Assembly: GCA_028673005.1 (NCBI GenBank) | Contig: CM054113.1 | Location: 71,000,500 to 71,064,499 of the forward strand | Reading direction: 5' to 3' | Length of the DNA stretch: 64,000 nucleotides | From: Tanypteryx hageni | Lineage: Eukaryota; Arthropoda; Insecta; Odonata; Petaluridae | In this document: positions 53,265 through 64,000 of the stretch, piece by piece | How the letters are laid out: every line of letters starts with the position of its first letter | How positions within the stretch are numbered: position 1 is the stretch's first letter | Position numbers and translations under genes: made by a program | Notes under the pieces: model-generated | Seen by the model: only the letters and a program-made list of their open reading frames with translations | The model's database searches: none | Told to the model about the DNA's origin: nothing

Positions 53265-55212
53265 CTTTTGTTTTAATAGAATCTTTATTTCCAAATTATA
53301 TTGTACATTACATCAACAATAACTCAGGAATATAATACAGACTACAGTACAGTACAGTAATCTCATAAACATATTATTAAAAATATAGAGTATCAATCTG
53401 GTCCTGTTAAACTAATTACTGGCTTTTCAACAGGTGTCATGATTTCACAATTTCTTGCATTATTTGATACGATATATCTATATACAATTTAGTCATTATA
53501 ATTAAATCTAATTTATTATAAACATAGTATAAGGGATTCAATGCTAGCATGCAATAATACTCCAGATTACCCATCAATACTCGAGCATTTTCTGGTATAA
53601 CCATGATTTTGTCTTCATTTTGACCTCTGATATTTTACTTAGATTTTTAATTCCTTCTGGGAGTTAATTAAATAATATTGGAACAAATGCATTTAACTGT
53701 CTTTTGCCATTTAGGTTTACATATGTGGGCACAAAATACCTGATGTTATCACAAATGTCCATATTATGTGCACTTTGCTTAACGTTCTTGTACATATCCG
53801 AGAAAGTTTTTCAACAATTGTTATGTATTTTAGTAGTTCATTTATAGGTAATATATCTAAGTTTTTATACAATTTCATTTTTCTCAACTTAATGTCTAAT
53901 TTATTAGTCGATTTACCTGTTTTAATATATTTTGTCGCATAATTTATATCAATTAGTTTAACAATTCTGTCCTGATTCCTTATAAGGATATTTTTATGAC
54001 TATTACAGGTAGTCCCCCATATATTAATACCATATCTTAAGATTGATTCAACCTTAACTTTTTAACCTTAGTAGGAAATATATGCTTAATATGAAAAAGA
54101 TGATAGGAAATTATCCTAAGTTTATTATTCAGGTTACTAATGTGCTCATCAAATCTGAAATGCTCATTTATTGTAATTCCTAAGTATTTGTAACTAGAAA
54201 CCTGTTCTAGCATTGCACAATTACACTTTTTGTTTAGTCTTAAGTTATGCAAGCATTCATGCTCGTGTATCTTAATATTAATTTTCTGAACCTTTGGAGC
54301 TCTGTTTGATATTTGCATTACTTTAGATTTCTTAGCATTAATAATGAGATCTAATCATGTGCCAATTTCATAAGATTATCTAGATTCCCCTGCGTTTTTA
54401 TGAGGGCCATTTCAAAATCTTTGTGCGCACTTACGATAACTAAATCATCAGCATACAAAAGTATGACACAGTTTGATACCACATTAATAATATCGTTTAT
54501 ATAAATCAAAAAAAGAATTGGTCCCATAATTGAACCCTGAGATACACCCTGCTTTATATATTTTTCTTCACTAATACAATCTTCCACCTTTACTTTCATA
54601 GCCCTATCTGCTAGATATGATTTAAACCAGCTCCAAATAACTCCTATAATTCCAATCTTTTGCAATATCTCTAATAAGATATCAATATTTATTGTGTCAA
54701 AGGCCCTTTTGAAATCTATGAAAGTCACTATTACAAAATTATTAATATTTAAGTTTTTGTTGACTATATTAGAGAAGTGCTCTAATGTGCATTTAGCACC
54801 CTTCCCATGCTGGAAACCATACTGTCTATCAGATAGGATTTTGTTTTTACCCAAAAATTTAATTAAATGATCTGCAATATAACGTTCTAGAATCTTCATC
54901 ATAGACAACAGAATGGAGATTGGCCAATGGTTACTCAGATCTATACTCATGCCTTCTTTATAAATTGAAATTACTATTGCTATTTTTAGGTCAGAAGGAA
55001 TTGTACCAGTGAATATGCTAGTATTTATAAAAATTTTTATCACCGGGATAAGTGCCTCACTACATTTTAAATCGATAAGTGTAATCCTGTCATGACCACG
55101 AACTTTATTTTTAAGTTTTTTCAAAATTTGTATCACCTCACTGTCATATATCTCTGGGATAAAAATATTATTTTTAAATGCTCTTTCAAAACCCTATGAG
55201 CTACAATTAAAT
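53265..55212 (-). pseudogene. Degenerate non-LTR retrotransposon (jockey/CR1-like) reverse transcriptase
   Basis: A minus-strand reading frame from about 55200 carries reverse-transcriptase landmarks in order: WPISILLSMMKILE, QYGFQHGKGAKC, FIDFKRAFDT (motif A), GVSQGSIMGPILFLIYIND, and LYADDLVI (motif C, catalytic DD). The frame breaks near 54350 (stop after LAHD) and resumes one frame over at about 54345 with LIINAKKSKVMQIS. It breaks again near 54045 before SILRYGINIWGTT, the usual C-terminal part of such elements. AATAAA on the minus strand at 53289-53284 and short CAGTA repeats near 53340-53356 mark the 3' end. The 5' end is lost; a hAT-like element (55213-55498) abuts it. It is no longer functional. 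Confidence 0.88.
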
Positions 55213-55498
55213 CAGGGGTGGGCAAACTTTTTACGTGGCGGGCCGCATTAACAGATGACGATGCTTCGGCGGGCCACGTTAGGGTTCGCATCGGAAGTTA
55301 TTCGAGATAATGCGAAGGATCCTGTTGGTGAAAATCAATAATAAATATTATGTTATCCCTACAACATCACTGGAAAAGGTTTTCCGGCCATAATCATAAG
55401 CTACAAATATGAAAATGTCTGTATTTTATATAACGGTTCGCTTTCAAATGGCATCGCGGGCCACATACGGCCCGCGGGCCGTAGTTTACCCACCCCTG
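55213..55498. mobile_element. Non-autonomous hAT-like element, perfect 8-bp target duplication
   Basis: The ends are CAGGGGTGGGCAAACTTTT and GTAGTTTACCCACCCCTG. AATTAAAT flanks both sides (55205-55212, 55499-55506). Length is 286 bases, with ggcgggccgc/gcgggcc subterminal tracts. It lies at the 5' edge of the broken retrotransposon. Confidence 0.93.
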
Positions 55499-55506
55499 AA
55501 TTAAAT

Positions 55507-56887
55507 CATAAGCAACTTAAACAAAATCAGCGAGCGCTATGCTATGAAAATAAATAGCAAAATAAACAACGGTTGGAGATCCGCGGGACTTAGTTTTTAT
55601 CGTAATATCAATTGCGATTTCGATCATCACGAGCATAAATTCGACTGAGTCTGTCAGTCTTATTTAGGTGCTTGATGATGGCGTTCTACGTCGACACCGG
55701 GTAGCATTACTGTCGAAATAAAATCCTGTTATCCAAAGCAAAGTTTTTGCTCTTTACTTTCATAACGTTGTGGTCATGGATTACCACTAAGTTACGACTC
55801 ACGGTTTACATTGTAAAATTAATGAGAGTATCTTTAATAAAAATTAAATATCTCGGATAATAAATGTTTTTAAAATCCTGAATGAAAAACCGATGTGAGG
55901 AAAAAAACATTCACAAGATATTGGCAAAATAAAAGTTATAGTTATCGAGAAAGTCCATTATAATGATATGCTCACTTTTGAATCTGTCAGATCTCTTATT
56001 CCAGTAGATTACAAGAGTTTAAGTCGGTTTTTTTGGAATTTCAATAGAAAAATACAAATATAATGATCTACACATTTAGATTTATCCTCAATGAAAACGT
56101 AAAACGTGAATTACAGTATGTTATTCTGAAGTTTCCAAATTTGTTTAAACATAAAAATAGGTCGTTTTTCTAAAGCATTAAAGTACTTTCCTACGTAGGC
56201 TTATAATCTTGAAAATCAAGGCTATTTCAACTACGATTAGTTTTATTCGAATTTCACTTCATTAATTATTCGCATTTCAAAAAGTGGAAAAATAGCAGAA
56301 ACCTGCTCCTTTGATCTAAGCAAACTGAAATGTGACTAAGCTTGAGGGTAGAAACTCGTATAATGTGGAAAGTTCAATCGATCATTATGTCACGCTAATG
56401 AAACTAAAAAATTTCTCTTTGCGATAAAGCTTGCCGGCTTTTAGTTTATGTGTAAACGCCGGCAACCCAAGTTCAAGGTACACCTGATAAATTGTATTGC
56501 TTTTTCATTCAAAATCTATAATTATCTCCTTCCTTCGTACCTCTTGTGATTCGGTTTAACTTCCTCTGTGTTCTAAGTATGTAGATATTTTTAAGCGTGT
56601 TCCGGAAATTAAGCATTCAGATGACCTTTAAACTTCCTCTTTTCTTTGCCTACACCGTCTCGTTTTTTACTATCACCATGAAAGTATTACAAAATATTTC
56701 TCAACCCCTTTCTTCACCGCAATGTATTCTTCTTTGGCTTTACTGCATTAATGTTCTTAGTTTTTTCTATTCTTGTAAATTCCGTCAATAAATTGGCTTT
56801 GACGGTTAGACAAAAGAAAAGGCCCAGCATGAACCGAAGAAAGTTAAGGCAATAAAAATCTTTACTACAATTCAAAAAGATTGTTTG
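55507..56887. other. Intergenic, nothing recognised apart from a repeat-like tail near 55.66 kb
   Basis: The segment 55655-55800 (ttgatgatggcgttc, gtcgaaataaaatcctg) resembles 3' regions of retroelements, without a protein to confirm it. Confidence 0.4.
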
Positions 56888-57613
56888 GGTGTAGGTTTGT
56901 ATGTTTGTCGGGCTATAAAAATCCACACGGTTGTACCTAGAGCCACCAAATTTGGCATGCTATCTAATAGGACCAAAAGGAAAAGCGTAGGTGGAGTTTG
57001 AAACTCGTGGGGTCTTTGGAACCTCATGGAGTCCACAGAATAGCATTTTCATAACATTAACACGGGAGTAATACGGGAATAGGTGTAGTCATTTTGTAAT
57101 TTGAACATTAAAATATGAACTCGTTGACATAGAGTCGTGAACTTTATACTGATTTACTCCTAATAGAGTAATATTATCCAGGTCATATAACTTCATCTCT
57201 TGATCGAAAACGATCAAAAATTACACTTGAGAACGAAAATTGCGTGGATTTTAGGCATGTTCACAGAATATCACCATAGTTACTTCTAATTGTTGAGGTT
57301 AATTTGTTTTCATTTTAATAGTAATACTTAAATGATTTTTAGATTTTCAATGCCACCCAAAAAAGCCACGTTTAACTGGGAGCAAATCAGATGCGCAATG
57401 AAAGGCTGCTTCAAGAGCATCAGAAACATCAGAGCTCAAAGAGAGACGCATAGAAAAACAGAGATTGCGACAAGAAGCATTTCGAAACTCATTTTCAAAC
57501 TAGGACAGATAGGAGCTTAGTATGTTTACCTAGACTATTGTTAGAAATTTAAAAAAATATTTATAACTCTAATGTGTACACCCCCCTCGCGCAACGCCGG
57601 TTAATTCTGCTAG
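56888..57613 (+). mobile_element. Helitron-like element, second copy, 3' end at CTAG
   Basis: The 3' end reads gcaacgccggttaattctgCTAG followed by T. The 5' part (tgtatgtttgtcgggctata, aggaccaaaag, actcgtggggtct) is related to the copy at 16.9 kb. The start is approximate. No Rep/helicase ORF. Confidence 0.55.
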
Positions 57614-58617
57614 TTATCAATACGAAACAAAAATTCTTTCGTGTGGGATTATTTAAAAAAATTGATTTTCAATTATCAATAGAAACATTTTATATAAATG
57701 TTTTTCAAATTTTCGTGCGAATCACAATACATGGGCGAAATCTTATCATATCTGAATGTTAAACTTGGACCCATTACATAAAAACTCAATTATGGAAAAA
57801 TTATGTTTATGAAATTTTTTATGTTGCAACCCATATTTGCACTTACATTGTATTTCTCTTTTAAATGTTTTTATCGGATAATTGTGCATTTCTGTTGAAA
57901 GTCATTTTGTGTAAGTTACGCCAAGCAGGATTACCCCATACTGCAGTCTCCAGTTAAAACTATTTTAAACGAAATTGCTATAGCATTATTAACTACTTCA
58001 TGTGAATATGTTAAGTGTACGATTATATATTGACTCTGCACAATAAAGTCTTACAATTAGACAGATTCTTCGTTCATGGCAACGCGCTCGCGATAGTTCA
58101 ATTATTAACCGATGGAGGGCGCATTAATCTCTCGTCGTCGCTTATTCCTCGCCAGTCGTTATCCGAGCTTTCTACTTTCATTTTTCTTCACCCTCCTCTT
58201 CCTTTCCTCGTTACTATTCTGTCTCCGAAAGGTTTAGGAGAGGAAAAGAGAGTGCGTGTCCACGAGCACGCACATGCGCGAGTGCGGTTCCTTCGTGTCC
58301 AGGGTCTCAAATGAACATCGAAGGCGGAAGAATTTTACATTTTTTCTTAATGGAGTCCACGTAAGATGGAAAAGCGGCAGGACTGCTGGACAAGCTTTTT
58401 CTTTTCCGAGAAAAAATAAAGAAATACCTCCTCCTATTCAAATAACGTAAATCATGTTTTCTGATGTTTTAATAGCTTAAAATTCTCGAGGATGAGGAGG
58501 CCGCTATAAATAATAACATGCACAGACGTTCCGTCCAACTGTCGCGATATTGGCCAGAAATCGGCAATGTTTACTACTACTCATGCTACTACGCTGCGAA
58601 AGAGAAATCTATTAAGT
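57614..58617. other. Intergenic with a small GC-rich patch at 58.07-58.4 kb
   Basis: The patch carries an open frame of about 100 codons with no domain. It may be a promoter or untranslated exon; nothing decides this. Confidence 0.45.
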
Positions 58618-58760
58618 GAAAATTCCGCGCGATTCGCCAGCTTATAGACTGGGCGTAAAATGCGACATGACCTGGGTTTGAATCCAGATCCCGTTTGGCG
58701 GTGTTCTGCCTCAATAAGATAACAAGTAACGACGTGCAAAGCGTTCCTTTCTTATTAAGG
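58618..58760 (+). repeat. tRNA-like B-box repeat, possible SINE relic
   Basis: CTGGGTTTGAATCCAG at 58673-58688 is a perfect T-arm hairpin holding the B box GGTTTGAATCC. No clear A box or acceptor stem accompanies it. Confidence 0.35.
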
Positions 58761-58936
58761 TTTTTAGGGTTGATTTCCATTCGTGGAAGATTCGCTATAG
58801 GCGTTTTTTTTACTGCCATTGTTTTGATGGAGAAAAAAGTTTTACAATTTTACGGGGTCGTTAAAGACTGAATAGTATGGGAGATTTTTATCAGGTACAC
58901 ACGTACACCGTGTTCAGAAACGAGAGAAAATGTTCT

Positions 58937-59007
58937 GCTACGATAGTTCAGAGGTAGAATATCCGCCCGGCAAGTGGAAGACCCGGGTTCAATTCCCGGT
59001 CATAGCA
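58937..59007 (+). tRNA. tRNA-Gly-like gene or tRNA pseudogene with odd anticodon loop
   Basis: The sequence folds as a 71-base cloverleaf of the tRNA-Gly(GCC) type. The acceptor GCTACGA pairs with TCATAGC with one C-A mismatch. The D arm is GTTCAGAGGTAGAAT, the anticodon stem TCCGC/GTGGA, and the T arm CCGGGTTCAATTCCCGG. The loop CCGGCAA places GGC (nominally Ala) at 34-36 and has C instead of the near-universal T33. Six T at 59011-59016 could terminate Pol III. Body and length resemble Gly tRNA but the loop does not, so it may be a diverged copy or the seed of a SINE. Confidence 0.6.
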
Positions 59008-59375
59008 GACTTTTTTCTCGTTTCAAAAATTGTTCCAACACACGTAATATAAAAATCACTCGAAAACCGAAAACTAACTCTCTATGTTTATACTTGAAAA
59101 CTATTCATCTTTCATAGACGAAGTTACATTTCATGACTAACGTAATTAAATTCACATTACCATTACGTAAATTTGCGTGGATTAATTATAGGCAACTTCA
59201 ATTTTTTGCGTTGCGTAGACAATTTCATTTCTTATTCAATTTTGCTATCGTTTTCGGGCAGTTCTTATTGTCTGAAATATGTTTTATGGAATAAACACTT
59301 TTCATCATTCATCTGTCTATCCGATCGAGTTTTATCCCTCGGCCTTTCCACAAAAAAGATGTTATCAATAAATAA

Positions 59376-59381
59376 TTTATT
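59376..59381 (-). terminator. Likely polyadenylation signal of WK gene 2
   Basis: AATAAA on the minus strand is about 92 bases past the TGA at 59475-59473, in an AT-rich stretch. Confidence 0.5.
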
Positions 59382-59472
59382 TGAAACAAAAAAAACATAC
59401 AAAAAGTAAGATGCTTGATGAGCATGATAAGTGATATACAATGATAAATTCCTTTCACGTGCGATTGAAGAT

Positions 59473-62039
59473 TCATGTCTTCGCAATGGCGTCTTGCCCA
59501 ACTGTCTGCGGTATCACCTGCGAAGGACGGAATTCTTTCTCTTTTGGAGTGTCAGACTTCCTGTGAACGTTGTCCGGGGGCAGGTAGGCGGGTCCGGGGG
59601 CCGGATTCGCTTGGCCCGGAGCCGAGTGTCTCCCTTCGGGAGGCAGATAAGCATTTCCCGGAGGATGATGAGGTTTTCCCGGAGGGAAGTACGTGTCCGC
59701 CGGGGAGAACTGGTGCACCTCCGGTTGTCCAGAAGGACCGTTTGGACCCGCTTGTCCGAATTCCGGCGCCAGGTAAAGTTTTCCCTGGTGCGGCTGGTTG
59801 AAATCCGGGGGAAGGTACGTGTTACCTTGAGCGCCTTGATTGAAATCTGGAGGGAGGTATGTGTTTCCCTGGCTACCTTGATTGAAATCGGGCGGAAGGT
59901 ACGTGTTTCCTTGACTGGCGCCGTTGAATTTAAAAGAATCCCCTGAATTAGGGGGTAGATAGCTTGGACCGTTCGAGGATCCCAAATCCGGTCCCCCCGG
60001 AAACGCTCCGGGAGCGGGCTGACCGAAGTCTCCGCCCGGCTGCGCACCTGGCGAAGTCTGGACCCTGAGGTGCACGCTGTCAGCTGTGGACGGCTTGGGA
60101 TGCGGCTTAGCGAGGGTGACCCACTCGTGAATCCACACAGGATCCCACACCTTCTTCCATATCGGCTTCCAAACCTTCGCTTCCCTCCATTCCTTCAACC
60201 ACCTTGCCTTCCAAACCATTTTTTTCTTCCATATCCCGTGGGGATGCTCATTGTGCTCAGCGGGACGATACTCCTTTATCCTGGAAGATTGAATTGTTTT
60301 ATTATCACGCTAACGTCACTCGACGTTTCAAAAAGCCTTGCGGAAAGGATGGTTTTTGGATGATTACTTAGGCGTGAAGGAAAGATGTGATGGGAAACAT
60401 ACCTACGTGAGTAATCGTCTCCAATTATTGTGACGCTTAGGAAAGTAATGAGTCGTTCATACTAACTCCGATAAATATTCCGCGGACAGGATTGTGCTGT
60501 CCGATTTTTTATACACAAATTCTTCCATACTTCAAATGATTAATATAAATATAATTTAAAAGGAATTTGAATAATTTTCGCCCCCGAAACGAATTGTGAA
60601 AGGAGCGATGTAGATATTGTTAACGTCGCCCAAATTGTGACCAAATGTTGATTACATGTTTTATGAATCATCTACATTGCGATTACATTATTGGAATTTT
60701 TTTATTTAACAACTTAAGATAGCTGATATACTTGTTCTCCCTAAAATAGTTAGTATAGAAATTAAATTAACGTGAAATCGATCAAGATAATTAAAAAATT
60801 AAGGTACCTATGTTATTTAATACTTTTTCTTGCCTATCAAAGTACTCTTATTTATGTAAAATATATATTCCGGACAATATAAAAACGATCAGTTAATTTA
60901 GTCGAACTCAATAAAAGAAGCTTAACTCATTAAATATTTCGCAAATTTATAACATTTTTTAGAAGCTGCATAGTTTTATATCCAAAGAATTTAACACGAA
61001 AAGTCTGAAAAAGAAAACTTTTTATGGAATTTAGTGCATGAGCTTATTTTCGGTAAGATGTTAACATTAAATGTATATTCGCGATTGAATATTTTTCCAG
61101 TCATATACTTTTTCTTTTCAGTGAAATAAAGTATCATCTAATATGGTAGTGCCCATTCTTGTAACATGAGATCCATAAATTATTCAAATATACACTTAAA
61201 TTTAAATGACTATTAAACGAATCCTATATCATCGAATGACTCATTAAAATATCCAGTCAAATTGTTGACATTTTCAGCAAATGGCGACTCTAAACCAATA
61301 TGAACCATCCTTGTAATCCTAGCAAATGGTAATTAATAATTTTTCAAGGCCAATCATTTGCGAGATGAAATGAATTTTTTGTTTCAACTTAGTTATAAGT
61401 TTATGGAGACGTATATTATGTCATCAATGGGAATGTTTTTCTATGGTGACGTGTAACTTATTCAGCTAGTATATCTAGTATCTATCTGTTCCATTTACGT
61501 ACGTATCTGAAGTTTTATTTCTGATAATTACATACGAAATATATGAAAATAAATTCTATAGATTACGTCATCAACATACGTATTTACAAATTGTTGGAAT
61601 AGTCCCGTCTTTTAAGAGTTTTTACCATATAATGTTATAAAGAACGCATCAAAATTTTTAGCTCATACCTACAAAACATTGACCGTTTTTATTTTGGTTA
61701 AAGAGTTGCTGATTTTGGCATAACTGAATACAACTTAAACAAATCTGACTGACACGTCGTCAAAAAAGGTAAATTTAAATTTTAAATGCATGTTTATATT
61801 TGTAAAATTAATTAACAGCTCAAATGATTGTCGCGTGAACCAGCCGAATTGTTTTTTATATACTCACAGCTTCTTTTTAAAAAAGAACGTGGCGTCGCAC
61901 AGGCTCAGCACGACGGCCAGCGCTCCGAGCATCACCTGGAAAAGGAAGAGAAAAATATAAAGAGCGCGGTGAATAAGGGTATCGCACGGCGTGGAAAACG
62001 GAAATCGTCTCGAAGAATCCACCGTACCCAGAGCTTCAT
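59473..62039 (-). CDS. Secreted WK-rich and YLPP-repeat structural protein, gene 2; exons 62039-62028, 61935-61868, 60280-59473
   Basis: Three minus-strand exons join to about 295 codons. Exon 1 encodes only MKLW before GTACGG. Exon 2 follows TTTTCCAG and ends CT before GTGAGTA. Exon 3 follows TTCCAG and its first base completes CTG (Leu). The signal peptide is MKLWVMLGALAVVLSLCDA, followed by TFFFKKKL. The W-K module (about residues 43-81) opens HGIWKKKMVW and ends WIHEWV, matching the block-2 ends of gene 1 (HGLWKKKLIW, WISEW). The rest (about 82-295) is Pro/Gly/Gln-rich, with five YLPP motifs between about 134 and 216 plus YLAP and YFPP variants; three tandem QGNTYLPPDFNQ units of about 14 residues lie in the middle. 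A sixth YLPP is near residue 259. YLPP-type repeats occur in insect cuticle and resilin-like proteins. A cuticular role is inferred. Introns are 92 and 1587 bases. Confidence 0.83.
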
Positions 62040-62116
62040 CTTTCTAAGGTCGTGTTTTCTTCCCTCGTTTCTCGGACAGCACTGATAGAAAAAAGAAACG
62101 CCCGCGGGTATTTATA
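62040..62116 (-). promoter_or_regulatory. TATA box, initiator and 5' UTR of WK gene 2
   Basis: On the minus strand, TATAAATA occupies 62116-62109 and a perfect arthropod initiator TCAGT has its A at 62083, 33 bases downstream of the first T. The 5' UTR is then 44 bases, up to the ATG at 62039. A GA-repeat cluster lies upstream at about 62258-62276. Confidence 0.72.
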
Positions 62117-63350
62117 CTACAGTACACTTTCCACCGGACAGAAGCGAAGAGTGTTTTTTGGTAGGCGTCCATGAGGAGCAAAACGCTACGAATAATTCGT
62201 CGGCTTACTTTCTCAACTGATTCGGGATTCCTTCTCCGTTGTGACCTAGACCCTTGGGAGAAGAGAGAGAGAGAAGGCCCGAGCTCACCCTTGGCAAAAA
62301 CCTATAAAGATTCCTGTGCGCTCTCCACCTACACGGCCTCGTTTCTATCGGAGCGGCGCAGGTTCAAACCTCGATCGGTATTAATCGGACGTGCGGCTTT
62401 GGCGAAAGGGAATTTCCCGAACGAGAAGCCCGTAGATGAATCGAGAGAGAAAGATTCCTTTGGTGGAGGGGGGAGTTCATCGTCGTTGGAAACGCGCGAG
62501 GAATATGTCCGGCCTGAGAAATTTTTCGATCATTCGCTCCGTTGCTCGAGGTCGCTTTCGATCTGCACGAGTGTGCATCGCTTTGCTCTTTTAGATCGCC
62601 GATGAAAATTTGCGAATTTCAGTGCAGGCCACGGGACAGGAAAAAATCCGACTCGCGGAACATCGTTCAAATGATACTTATCCGACTCTTTTTTTCCTAT
62701 AGCCGGTAAAGGTAGGGCAGTTCCACTCGGGGGCGTCGTCGCCCGAGGTCGGTTACGAGAGAACGAATTTCTGCATGGCTCCGCGCGCAGATATGTCCGG
62801 ACTTCCGCGGTCGCCGGTGCGGAGACGCCAAACGAACAAGCGGTGGATTATCGCCTGCATTTGGTGCATCGATTGGAGGAGTATATCTGGAAGAAGTGAG
62901 TGATGTTTTGAACTTTTCCTCTTTTGTGGCGTACTAATTATTCAATTCGTATTTGACGTGCAAGATCCTGGCACAATTTATGCCTCTCCCAAAGCCAAAA
63001 ATTAAAAGGTTAGGAAAACGAGATGATCATTTCTGCTACAAAACTCCCATCGTCAATGGCGATTGGCCGAAAGTGAATTCTATTATTATTAGATCATTAT
63101 TTAAATTTTCAACCTTTTTAATGGCTGTTGGAAAGACGCGTCGTGCCAATTTTATTTAAGCCATAAGGCGAGCTCGATTACTCGCTACTGAAGCGTATAA
63201 GATAGTAATAGGATCAAACTTCTTGCCTAGCTCAACAGATAAGTTTTATTGCAGTTTCCGGTAAATCCTAAATATTGGTTTCATTTTATAATTGGCACCC
63301 TTTCAGTATTTTTCGTTAGGTCGATAGATTGGACGAAACAGGAACAAATA
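62117..63350. other. Upstream region of WK gene 2, GC-rich to 62.9 kb
   Basis: The GC-rich island contains a GAGA cluster at about 62258-62276 and the candidate plus-strand exon at 62703-62895. AT-rich DNA follows. Confidence 0.5.
62703..62895 (+). CDS. Candidate internal exon, unrecognised
   Basis: A pyrimidine tract and AG acceptor (ctttttttcctatag) precede 64 open codons that end at AA before GTGAGT. The reading is Arg/Val/Ala-rich and ends RLEEYIWKK. It lies in a GC-rich island head-to-head with gene 2. The terminal YIWKK recalls the W-K family but is too short to count as homology. It could equally be an untranslated exon or chance. Confidence 0.25.
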
Positions 63351-63674
63351 CCGCATTTACGTGACTATTAAGTGAGGTTTTTCTCTGTTTTTCATCCAAA
63401 GGTTTGGGATCGTTTAATATTCGCTAACAAAGAAATTAATAAATAATAAAATGGTAACAGTATTTATGACTAGTCTAGCATGGTTTGAATCGCATTTATC
63501 TTTGCACTGCACATTTGGATGACAATTTTGAGAGATTTAAATAAAAAATAACCAATAATTTGTATAATTTATTTGCTTCAGAATGTCTTGTAAAATATTT
63601 TTTCCTCAAAATTAGCTTCTGCAAACGGGGTCGTCTTATGTTCGAGTTCATCTTATAGCCGATTAATACCGTAT
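63351..63674. repeat. Degenerate relative of the 19.4-kb inverted-repeat element
   Basis: The left part has TACCGCATTTACGTGACTAT and the right part ggggtcgtcttatgttcgag, which matches the ends of the 19380-20096 family (CCGTATTTAC, AAGACGACCC). Boundaries are uncertain. Confidence 0.4.
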
Positions 63675-64000
63675 ATTGATAGCATTATTATTTAGAATAC
63701 ATATTGTAATAATTGGAGGGATTTCAGCAAAATTGGAACTAGGTTCGATAAAAATTTTGCTATAATTTTACAATAGTTGTTATGTCCTGCATATTACGCA
63801 TTTTCATCTGAGTCGTTAAAGATATTAAATAATAGAAAGAGGAATTTCATAACCACTAAGGTTTTATTGACCTCGATCACTTGTTAAAATAGCTAAAATA
63901 TTTTATATCTAAAGAGTTAAGTTTATCCTCAATAACACTACGACCCCAGTAGGAATCATATTACGGCATATAGCGTTTCTCTGTCCTTAGATTCGAAATT

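Noticed and set aside
55655..55730. TTGATGATGG...GTCGAAAT as a hammerhead ribozyme
   Set aside because: Core words are present but too far apart, and stem II is not convincing by eye.
59431..59946. 171-codon plus-strand ORF opposite WK gene 2
   Set aside because: Antisense shadow of the YLPP repeats; no supporting promoter or homology.
1..64000. CRISPR arrays, operons or other prokaryotic systems
   Set aside because: No regularly spaced repeats with unique spacers; gene structure is eukaryotic throughout.

Overview
The window looks like nuclear DNA from an insect. It is AT-rich, the introns are long, there are two eukaryotic tRNA-type loci, and transposable-element remnants are dense. Two genes have the typical insect layout for a secreted structural protein: TATA box plus Inr, a tiny first coding exon, and a signal peptide split by an intron. 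Order and species cannot be decided from the sequence. Most of the 64 kb has no recognisable gene.

The main finding is a pair of paralogous genes pointing at each other. Gene 1 (plus strand, 41558-46647, three exons, about 362 aa) and gene 2 (minus strand, 62039-59473, three exons, about 295 aa) both encode a signal peptide followed by an unusual Trp/Lys module of the type W-K-K-I-W-K-P-x-W. Both have exon 1/2 junctions in phase 0 and exon 2/3 junctions in phase 2, with the signal peptide ending in exon 2. Gene 1 has two long W-K blocks (14 Trp each), His-rich spacers and a Gln-rich tail. Gene 2 has one short W-K block fused to a Pro/Gly/Gln-rich tail with repeated YLPP motifs. They are best read as extracellular structural proteins, probably cuticular. 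The function is inferred from composition and architecture, not from a recognised enzyme-like domain.

Around them lie a canonical tRNA-Gly(TCC) at 13.8 kb (minus), a tRNA-like locus with a non-standard anticodon loop at 58.9 kb (plus), and a broken jockey/CR1-like non-LTR retrotransposon at 53.3-55.2 kb (minus). There are many non-autonomous DNA elements. Six hAT-like elements have 8-bp target duplications that are exact or differ at one or two positions (6.2, 7.9, 9.5, 34.2, 44.7 and 55.2 kb), and a 1.8-kb element starts with TAGAGTTTT (14.2 kb). TA-flanked inverted-repeat elements occur at 7.0, 19.4, 26.6 and 27.7 kb, and Helitron-type ends at 17.9, 51.75 and 57.6 kb. One hAT-like element sits inside an older repeat (5.8-6.9 kb) whose second, inverted copy (24.1-24.9 kb) has the empty site.

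GC-rich, GA/CT-rich islands at about 20.5, 32.3, 37.3-38.2, 40.7-41.5, 48.2-50.1, 58.1 and 62.0-62.9 kb contrast with the AT-rich background. Two of them contain the promoters of the W-K genes; the others are candidate promoters or regulatory regions without a coding model.
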